Assembly: GCA_021413845.1 (NCBI GenBank) | Contig: JAIOPP010000008.1 | Span: forward strand, 62,001 to 126,000 | Length of the DNA stretch: 64,000 nucleotides | DNA from: Planctomycetia bacterium | Lineage (GTDB): Bacteria > Planctomycetota > Planctomycetia > Pirellulales > PNKZ01 | Direction: 5' to 3' | In this document: piece after piece, positions 1 to 7,136 of the stretch | How positions within the stretch are numbered: the stretch's first letter is position 1 | Layout of the letters: each line of letters starts with the position of its first letter | Notes under the pieces: model-generated | Told to the model about the DNA's origin: nothing | What the model saw: only the letters and a program-made list of their open reading frames with translations | Database searches by the model: none | Made by a program: the position numbers and the translations under genes

Positions 1-1247
1 AAGATGAACGCGCCGGTGCTGTGGTTCTTGCGATAAGGATCGAAGGCGATCGGCGAGCTGAGCGTGATCTTGCAACGCCCGACTTCGTTCATCTTCAGCT
101 CGGCGGCATCTTGGCGATGCAGCGAGTTGACATCGACGCGATAGCGGAGCACGGCGCAAGTCCCCGCGGTCGATTTCGTCGCGTGCTTGATGGAGTATTG
201 CTTGCCCGGCGTCAGGGCTTGGTCGTTCATCCAAACGACCATCGCTTCGAACGAGCGATCGACGCGCGGCTGGTTGTTCGGGTGAACGAGCATGTCGCCG
301 CGGCTCACGTCGACTTCGCTCGTGAGCGTCAGCGTGACGGATTGCGGTGCGAACGCTTCCTCGCGATCGCCGTCGTAGGTGACGATCCGCGCGACCTTGC
401 TTTTGCGGCCCGACGGAAGCGTCATGATTTCGTCGCCGACCCGGACGATGCCGGAGGCGATGGTGCCGCAGAAGCCGCGATAGTCGAGATTCGGGCGGTT
501 CACGTATTGGACCGGCATCCGAAAGTCGATCAGGTTCCGATCGCTCGCGATGTGAATCGTTTCGAGGTAGTGCATCAAAGTGCCGCCGTGGTACCACGGC
601 ATGTTCACGCTCGCGTCGACGACGTTGTCGCCGCGCAGGGCCGACATCGGAATGAACGTGAGATCCCCCATTTCAAGCTTCGTGACGAACCGGCTGTACT
701 CACGTTTGATCTCTTCGAACTTCTCTTCCGAGAAATCGACGAGATCCATTTTGTTGATCGCCACGACGACGTGCTTGATGCCCAACAGCGAGACGATGAA
801 GCTATGGCGGCGCGTCTGCTGCATGACGCCGTGACGAGCGTCGATCAAGATGATCGCGAGGTTGCAAGTGCTCGCGCCGGTCGCCATGTTGCGCGTGTAT
901 TGTTCGTGGCCGGGACAGTCGGCGATGATGAACTTGCGTCGCGCGGTGGAGAAATAGCGATAAGCGACGTCGATCGTGATTCCCTGCTCGCGCTCGGCCT
1001 TGAGCCCATCGACGAGCAGCGACAAGTCGACTTCGCCGCCGGCGGAGCTTTTCTTCGCGCTATCGCGCGTGACCGCGGCCATCTGATCTTCGTAGACCTG
1101 CTTCGAGTCGTGCAACAGCCGGCCGATGAGAGTGCTCTTCCCGTCGTCGACGCTCCCGCACGTGAGCAGCCGCATGAGCTCCTTGCGTTCATGCTGAGCG
1201 AGGTAGGCTTCGATGTCTTTTTCGATTAGTTCTTGTTCGGTGAACAT
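1..1247 (-). CDS. cysN: Sulfate adenylyltransferase large subunit CysN (or CysNC fusion), 3' end outside the window
   Basis: This is the GTPase subunit of ATP sulfurylase. With CysD it makes adenosine 5'-phosphosulfate from sulfate and ATP at the entry of cytoplasmic sulfate assimilation. The reverse-strand translation starts [15 protein letters not shown]. It carries the GTPase P-loop GSVDDGKST (residues 31-39), then DCPGH (G3) and NKMD (G4), followed by an EF-Tu-like beta-barrel domain up to the edge. About 415 codons are visible, so it cannot be told whether a C-terminal APS kinase domain (CysNC) follows. The ATG lies just after a 7-bp repeat array that separates it from a small four-helix-bundle gene. 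Its partner cysD is upstream on the same strand, so the normal cysDN operon is interrupted. No strong ribosome-binding site is seen. Confidence 0.93.
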   Translation of the reverse strand, partial: MFTEQELIEKDIEAYLAQHERKELMRLLTCGSVDDGKSTLIGRLLHDSKQVYEDQMAAVTRDSAKKSSAGGEVDLSLLVDGLKAEREQGITIDVAYRYFSTARRKFIIADCPGHEQYTRNMATGASTCNLAIILIDARHGVMQQTRRHSFIVSLLGIKHVVVAINKMDLVDFSEEKFEEIKREYSRFVTKLEMGDLTFIPMSALRGDNVVDASVNMPWYHGGTLMHYLETIHIASDRNLIDFRMPVQYVNRPNLDYRGFCGTIASGIVRVGDEIMTLPSGRKSKVARIVTYDGDREEAFAPQSVTLTLTSEVDVSRGDMLVHPNNQPRVDRSFEAMVVWMNDQALTPGKQYSIKHATKSTAGTCAVLRYRVDVNSLHRQDAAELKMNEVGRCKITLSSPIAFDPYRKNHSTGAFI

Positions 1248-1255
1248 GGGCGGCG

Positions 1256-1297
1256 ATGACTAATGACTAATGACTAATGACTAATGACTAATGACTA
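1256..1297. repeat. Heptamer tandem array, (ATGACTA)x6
   Basis: Six perfect head-to-tail copies of ATGACTA on the plus strand fill most of the gap between cysN and the upstream small gene. The last repeat base triplet (CTA on plus, TAG on minus) is the stop codon of the four-helix-bundle gene. The array at 1695-1722 carries the same word in the opposite orientation. Confidence 0.97.
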
Positions 1298-1681
1298 ATC
1301 GGATTTTGGGTTCTTTGGCGGGTTTTTGCGGTAGATCGCTACGAAGATCAGATGTAGTTCTTTGGCTTCGCTCCATAATTCGCGGCAATCTTCTTTGTGT
1401 TCCGGTTCCGCCGTGGCGAGCATTCGGAGCCAGTATTTCGTTTCTCGTGCTTCTCTCTTGCAGACGCTGATGCGATATCTGAATTCCTTGTTCGAGCCTG
1501 CGTCGTCCGCCTCGCAATAATTTGCTCCGATACTCGTTGCACATCGGACAAGCTGGCGGATCAGCGGATCTGTAATCGAATGAAACGGTAAGCGGCGCAA
1601 AAATCGAATGACCGCCTTACCGAATTTCGCGGTTCGTTCTTCGAGATCGAATCGTTTCGATTCCGCATCCAAAGGAACCAC
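1295..1681 (-). CDS. Four-helix-bundle protein (23S rRNA intervening-sequence / S23 family)
   Basis: A 128-residue protein of the small helical family first described from open frames inside 23S rRNA intervening sequences (TIGR02436-like), related to the accessory Avd proteins of diversity-generating retroelements. Visible marks are the N-terminal DLEERTAKFG, the central IRQLVRCATSIGANYCEAD and the later YRISVCKREARETKYWLRML, all strongly helical. The biochemical role of chromosomal copies is unknown. It sits between cysD and cysN on the same strand, where no such gene belongs functionally. Inverted 7-bp repeat arrays bound it, and one of them provides its stop codon. This looks like an insertion into the cys operon. 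Overlapping frames in the same interval are shadows. Confidence 0.85.
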   Translation of the reverse strand: MVPLDAESKRFDLEERTAKFGKAVIRFLRRLPFHSITDPLIRQLVRCATSIGANYCEADDAGSNKEFRYRISVCKREARETKYWLRMLATAEPEHKEDCRELWSEAKELHLIFVAIYRKNPPKNPKSD

Positions 1682-1694
1682 CGCGAAAAAAGTT

Positions 1695-1722
1695 TAGTCA
1701 TTAGACATTGGTCATTAGCCAT
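1695..1722. repeat. Heptamer array, four degenerate TAGTCAT units
   Basis: Four consecutive 7-bp units read TAGTCAT, TAGACAT, TGGTCAT and TAGCCAT on the plus strand. The array lies between the cysD stop and the start of the four-helix-bundle gene. It is inverted relative to the array at 1256-1297, so the small gene has repeat arrays of opposite polarity on its two sides. Confidence 0.93.
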
Positions 1723-1729
1723 TCAAGTT

Positions 1730-2644
1730 TTAGAAGTACCCCTGTCGTTTCTTCTCTTCCATCGAGCCTTGCTCGTCGTGATCGATCATGCGGCCTTTCC
1801 TCTCCGAGGTCTTGGCAAGCAGCATCTCTTGGATGATTTCCGGTAACGTCGTCGATTGCGATTCGACGGCACCGGAGAGCGGATAGCAGCCGAGCGTGCG
1901 GAAGCGGACCATCTTGATCATCGGGACCTCGCCTTTGTTCAGCGGTAGGCGTTCGTCGTCGACCATGATGAGGTTGCCTTCGCGCACGACGACCGGCCGC
2001 TCCTTCGCCAGATAGAGATCCGGGAGCGGAATTTTTTCGAGATGCACGTATTGCCAAACGTCGAGCTCGGTCCAGTTCGACAACGGGAACACGCGGATGC
2101 TCTCTCCTTTGTTCACCTTGCCGTTGTAGATGTTCCAAAGTTCCGGTCGCTGGTTCTTCGGGTCCCACACGTGGAACTTATCGCGGAACGAATAGACCCG
2201 TTCCTTCGCGCGCGACTTTTCTTCGTCGCGCCTGGCGCCGCCGAACGCGGCGTCGAACTTATGCAGATCGAGCGCTTGCTTCAGCGCCTCGGTCTTCATG
2301 ATGTTCGTGTGCTTCTGGCTACCGTGCGTGATCGGGCCGATCCCTTGCTTCAAGCCTTCGGGATTGCTGTAGACGATCAGATTGAGCTTGTATTCCTTCG
2401 TGATGAACTCGCGAAAGCGGTACATCTCTTGGAACTTCCAAGTGGTGTCGACATGCATGCAAGGGAAGGGGAGCGGCGCGGGATAAAACGCCTTCTGCGC
2501 CAAGTGGAGCATCACCATCGAGTCTTTGCCGAGCGAGAACAGCATCACCGGGTTCTCGAACTCGGCCGCGACTTCGCGAATGATGTGGATGCTCTCGGCC
2601 TCGAGTTGCCGGAGGTGGGTCAGCGTGTAAGACGACGTGCTCAT
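1730..2644 (-). CDS. cysD: Sulfate adenylyltransferase small subunit CysD
   Basis: The catalytic adenylating subunit of ATP sulfurylase, a PAPS-reductase-like PP-loop enzyme working with CysN in the cytoplasm. The 304-residue length matches the family. The PP-loop SLGKDS is at residues 37-42, the conserved [15 protein letters not shown] at about 135-149, and the C-terminus ends in the typical [12 protein letters not shown] chose the ATG giving [13 protein letters not shown], because the frame upstream opens only with a TTG six codons earlier. The leader region is long and contains repeats. An inserted small gene and two repeat arrays separate it from cysN. Confidence 0.97.
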   Translation of the reverse strand: MSTSSYTLTHLRQLEAESIHIIREVAAEFENPVMLFSLGKDSMVMLHLAQKAFYPAPLPFPCMHVDTTWKFQEMYRFREFITKEYKLNLIVYSNPEGLKQGIGPITHGSQKHTNIMKTEALKQALDLHKFDAAFGGARRDEEKSRAKERVYSFRDKFHVWDPKNQRPELWNIYNGKVNKGESIRVFPLSNWTELDVWQYVHLEKIPLPDLYLAKERPVVVREGNLIMVDDERLPLNKGEVPMIKMVRFRTLGCYPLSGAVESQSTTLPEIIQEMLLAKTSERKGRMIDHDEQGSMEEKKRQGYF

Positions 2645-2763
2645 GATCGGGCTCGAAACCAAAAAGGAAACCGGCGATAGACGATGCGAATTACTATGGG
2701 AACGACGACCTGCGGCAAGCGGGCTCTATCGACGATCGGATACTGTCGGAAATGGAGCCCCTT

Positions 2764-2797
2764 CGGCAATCGAGCACTGTCGGCAATCGAGCACTGT
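2764..2797. repeat. Two tandem copies of a 17-bp repeat
   Basis: CGGCAATCGAGCACTGT occurs twice in perfect tandem, with degenerate partial copies containing ACTGTCGG immediately upstream from about 2743. It lies about 120 bp before cysD in its leader direction, so it could be a regulatory repeat or a decayed tandem array. Confidence 0.85.
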
Positions 2798-3031
2798 CGC
2801 GAGAAAGCCTGCGGCGCGCGCGTGGCCGTGGCTGGAAGAATCGTCGAGAAGCGGCGACGCGACGACCTAGTCGATGTCGCGGTCTTGGCGGCGGCAATCC
2901 CTCGAGCACTCTACCGGCCTCGGCGAACTTCGGCCTCACCCGCCGCGCGCACTCCGTTTGCTCTGCTGCGGAAACCGAGTATAGAAAAACGGGGTGGAGT
3001 CCACAATGCGGAACGATTACGGGGAAGATTG

Positions 3032-3066
3032 GGGTCAGGGGTCGGGGGCCAGGGGTCGGGGGACAG
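3032..3066. repeat. Heptamer array of GGGTCGG type, five units
   Basis: Five consecutive 7-bp units of consensus GGGtCgG (GGGTCAG, GGGTCGG, GGGCCAG, GGGTCGG, GGGACAG). The same family appears inverted at 23680-23708. Confidence 0.93.
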
Positions 3067-3098
3067 CTGAAGAGAATGCGGGATCGACGAACTCCTAT

Positions 3099-3119
3099 TA
3101 GTCATTAGACATTAGTCAT
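3099..3119. repeat. Heptamer array, three TAGTCAT/TAGACAT units
   Basis: Three units of the same family as the arrays around the four-helix-bundle gene, lying 14 bp beyond the stop codon of the ABC permease gene. There is no four-helix-bundle gene at this copy. Confidence 0.92.
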
Positions 3120-3132
3120 TCGAATTTCGTCC

Positions 3133-4470
3133 CTATGCGACATGCCGTAGCGCTTCGATCGGGTTCATCAATGCCGCACGGCGGGCCGGGTAGAGGCCGA
3201 AGACGACGCCGATGAACATCGAGATGCCGAACGCCAGCGGAATCGACCACGGCACGACGATCGGCGAGACCTCGCGCATCGACTCGGGCATCGTGGCGAC
3301 GACGCTCGGAAAGCCGGTTTCGAGTGCCGAGCGGAGGCCGCGAATCATCGGCCCGCACAGCAGCCCGCCGAGAACTCCGGTCAGGCCGCCGGCGATCGAC
3401 AGCACGATCGTTTCGACGAGGAACTGCCGCGTGATGTCGCCACGCTTCGCGCCGAGCGCGCGACGAATACCGATCTCGCGCGTGCGTTCGGTCACCGTGG
3501 CGAGCATGATGTTCATGATGCCGATGCCGCCGACGACGAGCGAGACCGTCGCCATCAGGCCCATAAAGATCATGAACATCATCCGGGTGTTCTTCGCTTG
3601 TTCCAACAGCTCCATCGGTACGACCACGGCATAATCGTTCGACGGGTGCTTTTGCGAGAGCATCGCCCGGACGGCGTCGGCGGTGGGAAGTACGTCGTCG
3701 GGTACGCGCACTTTGAGCGTGACTTGATTGAGCTCGAGGAACTCGGCCGTGCGCGTGCCGTTGTGCGTGTAGGCATTCTTATCGCCGATGCGGCGGACGA
3801 ACGTGTTGTAGGGAATGTAGACGTCTTGCGCGAAGTCTTGCCCGGAGAGCGAGCCGCCGACCGCGGCCGTGGCGGTCTTTTGCTTAAGGACGCCGACGAC
3901 GCGATAGTAGAACTTCTCGACGTGGATCGTTTGGTTTAGCGGGTTGTCGAAGCGAAACAATTGCTCCGCGACCCCGGCCGACAACACGCAGACGCTATCT
4001 TCGGCGCGCAGTTCGGCATCGGTGATGAAGTGGCCGCTCTCGACGGTGAGCCGATTCAGGTCGAGATACTCGGGATCGCAGCCGACGATGCGCGTGTCGG
4101 CCGTGCGGTCCATGAAGCTGCATTCGCGGCGCGTCTCGCGAATGCGAACGGCCCGCGAGATGGTCGAAATGGTGTGCAGGTTGTCGTAGTCGGCGCGGGT
4201 CAGGCCGTATTGCCGCATCGCCGACGCTTTGCCTCCGCCGGCGTTTCCTTTGCCGACCGGCTGCACGGATCTGAGGATGATGTTGTCGGCCCCGAGTTGC
4301 GCGATCTGCTCTTGCGCTTTGGCGCTGATTCCTTCGCCGATCGCCAGCAACCAGATGACGCTGGCCGTGCCGATGAAGATGCCGAGCACGGTGAGCAGCG
4401 AACGGAGCGGATGCAACACCAGGCTTTTGAAGCCGAGTTGCCAAGTGCGGAATTGAAGGAAGACGAGCAT
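3133..4470 (-). CDS. ABC transporter permease, MacB/FtsX type
   Basis: A 445-residue inner-membrane permease of the MacB class, which couples ATP hydrolysis to mechanical transfer of periplasmic substrates through an adaptor and a TolC-like channel. An N-terminal membrane helix (about residues 18-40, with LLTVLGIFIGTASVIW) is followed by a large periplasmic domain. Three C-terminal helices follow, with the FtsX-domain signature ERTREIGIRRALGAKRGDI. It is the last gene of the four-gene export operon and starts 22 bp after the ATPase gene. The substrate cannot be predicted. Confidence 0.94.
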   Translation of the reverse strand: MLVFLQFRTWQLGFKSLVLHPLRSLLTVLGIFIGTASVIWLLAIGEGISAKAQEQIAQLGADNIILRSVQPVGKGNAGGGKASAMRQYGLTRADYDNLHTISTISRAVRIRETRRECSFMDRTADTRIVGCDPEYLDLNRLTVESGHFITDAELRAEDSVCVLSAGVAEQLFRFDNPLNQTIHVEKFYYRVVGVLKQKTATAAVGGSLSGQDFAQDVYIPYNTFVRRIGDKNAYTHNGTRTAEFLELNQVTLKVRVPDDVLPTADAVRAMLSQKHPSNDYAVVVPMELLEQAKNTRMMFMIFMGLMATVSLVVGGIGIMNIMLATVTERTREIGIRRALGAKRGDITRQFLVETIVLSIAGGLTGVLGGLLCGPMIRGLRSALETGFPSVVATMPESMREVSPIVVPWSIPLAFGISMFIGVVFGLYPARRAALMNPIEALRHVA

Positions 4471-4492
4471 GTCATCGATCGCGAGGGCGGAG

Positions 4493-5179
4493 CTACTTGA
4501 TGCGTTCGTCGGACTGTACGCCGCCGTCGCGAAGGCGAATGATGCGTTTCGCGCGATGGGCGACTTCGTCTTCGTGCGTGACGAGAATGATCGTCTTGCC
4601 GGCTTGGTTCAAGTTGTCGAACAGCGCGAGAATTTCGTTCGTCGTGACGGAGTCGAGGTTGCCCGTCGGTTCGTCGGCGAGGATAAAGCGCGGATTGTTG
4701 ACCAAGCTCCGCGCGATGCCCGCTCGCTGTTGCTGCCCGCCGGAAAGCTGTGTCGGCCGATGGTTCAAACGCTTGCCGAGCCCGACGAGTTCCGCGAGCT
4801 CGCGGCACCGCTCGCGATCTTCCGGCATGATCTTGCCGCGATAGTAAAGCGGCACTTCGATATTCTCCATCACCGTCAGCTGCGGGATGAGATTGTACGA
4901 TTGAAACACGAAGCCGATTTGCGACGCGCGCACTTCCGAAAGCGAATCGTCGTCCATCTGCGCAACGTCGTCATCGCCGAGAAAATAGCTTCCCGAAGAA
5001 GGTCGATCGAGGCAGCCGAGCACGTTGAGAAACGTACTCTTTCCGGAGCCGGAAGGGCCCATCACGGCGACGTAATCCCCTTCGGGAAAGTCGATGGTCA
5101 CGCCGCGGAGAGCGTGAACTTCTTCATCGCCCAAGCGGTAGACCTTGCGCAGGTCGTTGACTCGGACGGCGAACTTCAT
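4493..5179 (-). CDS. ABC transporter ATP-binding protein, MacB/LolD-like
   Basis: A 228-residue cytoplasmic nucleotide-binding subunit. The Walker A motif GPSGSGKST is at residues 41-49, the Q-loop Q at 93, the signature LSGGQQQR at 145-152, Walker B FILADE at 165-170 and the switch histidine at 202 (VTHED). The chosen ATG overlaps the stop of the adaptor gene in an ATGA, indicating translational coupling; a longer open frame upstream is a shadow of the adaptor gene. It energises the permease encoded immediately downstream. Confidence 0.96.
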   Translation of the reverse strand: MKFAVRVNDLRKVYRLGDEEVHALRGVTIDFPEGDYVAVMGPSGSGKSTFLNVLGCLDRPSSGSYFLGDDDVAQMDDDSLSEVRASQIGFVFQSYNLIPQLTVMENIEVPLYYRGKIMPEDRERCRELAELVGLGKRLNHRPTQLSGGQQQRAGIARSLVNNPRFILADEPTGNLDSVTTNEILALFDNLNQAGKTIILVTHEDEVAHRAKRIIRLRDGGVQSDERIK

Positions 5180-6852
5180 AGCCCTGCCCCGTGCGTGGTC
5201 GAGGTGTCGTTGAGCATCGCCTTCGGGCGCTTGATCGGCTCGCGCTTCGGAATGCGCGAGGCGGTTTCCGACTTCGCCAGCCGTGCTTCGGCCGGCGTGC
5301 GCTCCGCCGGATGCGAACGGGCGATCGCGGTCGGCTTCACGCGCGCCGGGAAGTCGATCGGCGTCGGCAGCGCGATGAGATCGACATATTGCTTCGGCGT
5401 CATCACGACTTGCTCGGTCCCTTCGAGACCCGACTCGATCACGACGAGCTTCGAGTTCGTCGGCCCGACTTGCACTTGCTTCGCTTGAAGGCCCTGCGGT
5501 GTGTGAACTAGGCAATAGTACCGGCCGTCGCGCTCCATCACCGCTTGCAACGGGACTTGCGCTGCGCCGTCCCGTTCTTCGGCGATCACGGCGGCTTGGG
5601 CCGTCATGCCGGGCCGCAAGCCGGGCGGAGGATTGAGGATTTCGATCTCGGTGGCGTATTCCTTGATGTGCGCCGAGAACGAGCTCGACTGTTGCAACGG
5701 GTACTCGCTCACCTTCTTCACGCGGCCGCGCAACTCGACATCGGGGAGCGCATCGATCTTCACCCGCGCCAGCATGCCCGGCCGGACGAGATCGATCCGC
5801 GATTCGTTGATCTTCGCTAAGACTTGCATTTGTTTCGGGTTCGGCAAACGAATGATGACTTGCCGTTCTCGAATCATGCGTCCTTCTTCGATCACGATCG
5901 GTTCGCCACTCGAGGTTTGATCGTTGGCATACACGACTTGGCCGGCTTTCGGTGCCGCGATCACGCACTTCGCGATCTGGGTTTTGATGCGGTCGAGCCG
6001 CGCCTTTTCGACGGAGTGGATTTCGAGAGTCGCTTGCAGTTTGGCTTCGGCCGTCTTCACTTCCGACTCCAATTGCTTCATCATCTTCTGCTTCGAGTAG
6101 GTATGCAGCACGACTTGCTTCGTGCGCGCGACTTCGAGTTCCTTGGCGGCTTTGGAAACGGCGAAGCGATCGGCTTCGAGTTGGATCGGCGTGACGTAAC
6201 CCTTAGCCGCGAGCCGTTCGCTGTAGCGCACGTATTCTTGCGAGCGACGATGGGCTTCTTCGGCCACGAAGATCTCGCTCTGGAGTTGTTCTTCTTCTTG
6301 CTTGAACGTGCCCGACTCGTATTCCGAAAGGGCTAGCTTGGCGGTCTCGACCGTCGTTTCGGCCTGGATCACCGAGGCTTGGCTGGCGTTGCAGTTGATC
6401 GTTTGCAACGTGAGTTCGTTTTGCAAGACGGCATCGTCGAGGCGAACGAGGAAGTCGCCTTCTTCGACGAAGGTTCCTTCCGGCACGATCTCCAGGATCG
6501 CCACGCCGAGGCTCGCACTCGCGCTGCTGCGAAGCTGTACTTCGCTCCGGACGTCGACGTTGGCCGAGCTTTGAATGTCGCCCCGTTCGACGATCTCATG
6601 GACGAACTTTCCGACGACGACTTGCCCAGTAAGCGGCGTTTCGACGGTCGCCTTCCAAGCGCCCGGCGCGAGCTTCCAATAAGCCCCGCCCCCCGCAGCG
6701 CCGACCGCCACAACCAGCGCGGCGAGCTTCCAGCGCAGCGCACCGCGCCGACTTTTCCGACGCCTCGAACGAGAACCAGACAATGAAGGGCTCGATGCAT
6801 CGACGACTTTTGATCGATCGAAACGCAAAGACCATGCTCGCAGGAGTCGCAT
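5176..6852 (-). CDS. HlyD/MacA-type periplasmic adaptor (membrane fusion protein)
   Basis: A 558-residue adaptor linking the inner-membrane ABC permease to the outer-membrane factor. The N-terminus is basic (SRSRRRKSRRG) with one membrane anchor at about residues 42-58. It is followed by half of a lipoyl/barrel-sandwich domain, a long alpha-helical hairpin rich in Glu/Ala/Lys, the second lipoyl half (KCVIAAPKAGQVVY) and beta-barrel segments (PGMLARVKIDALPD, RPGMTAQAAV). The C-terminal 80 residues are a charged Ala/Pro-rich tail beyond the usual MacA length. A GAGGTGA ribosome-binding site lies just upstream of the ATG. The 3' end overlaps the ATPase start by four bases. Confidence 0.93.
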   Translation of the reverse strand: MRLLRAWSLRFDRSKVVDASSPSLSGSRSRRRKSRRGALRWKLAALVVAVGAAGGGAYWKLAPGAWKATVETPLTGQVVVGKFVHEIVERGDIQSSANVDVRSEVQLRSSASASLGVAILEIVPEGTFVEEGDFLVRLDDAVLQNELTLQTINCNASQASVIQAETTVETAKLALSEYESGTFKQEEEQLQSEIFVAEEAHRRSQEYVRYSERLAAKGYVTPIQLEADRFAVSKAAKELEVARTKQVVLHTYSKQKMMKQLESEVKTAEAKLQATLEIHSVEKARLDRIKTQIAKCVIAAPKAGQVVYANDQTSSGEPIVIEEGRMIRERQVIIRLPNPKQMQVLAKINESRIDLVRPGMLARVKIDALPDVELRGRVKKVSEYPLQQSSSFSAHIKEYATEIEILNPPPGLRPGMTAQAAVIAEERDGAAQVPLQAVMERDGRYYCLVHTPQGLQAKQVQVGPTNSKLVVIESGLEGTEQVVMTPKQYVDLIALPTPIDFPARVKPTAIARSHPAERTPAEARLAKSETASRIPKREPIKRPKAMLNDTSTTHGAGL

Positions 6853-7136
6853 AGGTCACCTCTTCAAAAATGGATGGGGGCAGGAGTGCGGGCGGCAGTC
6901 GGAACTCGCGGTCAATCTCGACGTTGCGCGCTTGGGGGGCGAGCAACCACGGACAGGGGTCGAGTGGTGCGAGTCGGGTGGGCGATTGTTATTCTATTCG
7001 GCCTCGAAAGGCCGATGTAGCCGCAAATTCCGGTTTCGGGTTCGGCCGGAAGTTAGACGAGCGGCAGGTATTAGGTAAACCCCACTTCCGCCGGCAGGGG
7101 CCCGAGAAAAGCGGCAAATCTTGATTGCCAGGCAGG

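Larger units (their letters stand above)
2645..3132. other. Intergenic region upstream of cysD, repeat-rich
   Basis: No convincing gene lies here; the short overlapping frames have no family signature. It contains a 17-bp direct repeat (2764-2797) with weaker ACTGTCGG copies just before it, a GGGTCGG-type heptamer array (3032-3066) and a TAGTCAT array (3099-3119) just after the stop of the ABC permease gene. The cysD promoter should lie in the left part, but no clear -35/-10 pair was found. Confidence 0.7.

Noticed and set aside
21-1229. 402-codon plus-strand frame at the left edge
   Set aside because: It is the shadow of cysN on the minus strand, which has full GTPase motifs.
1256-1722. CRISPR-like array
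   Set aside because: Units are 7 bp with no spacers, so this is a tandem repeat, not a CRISPR.
2684-3108. Overlapping short frames between the cysD leader and the permease gene
   Set aside because: Arg-rich translations of repeats in several frames, with no start signals or family similarity.
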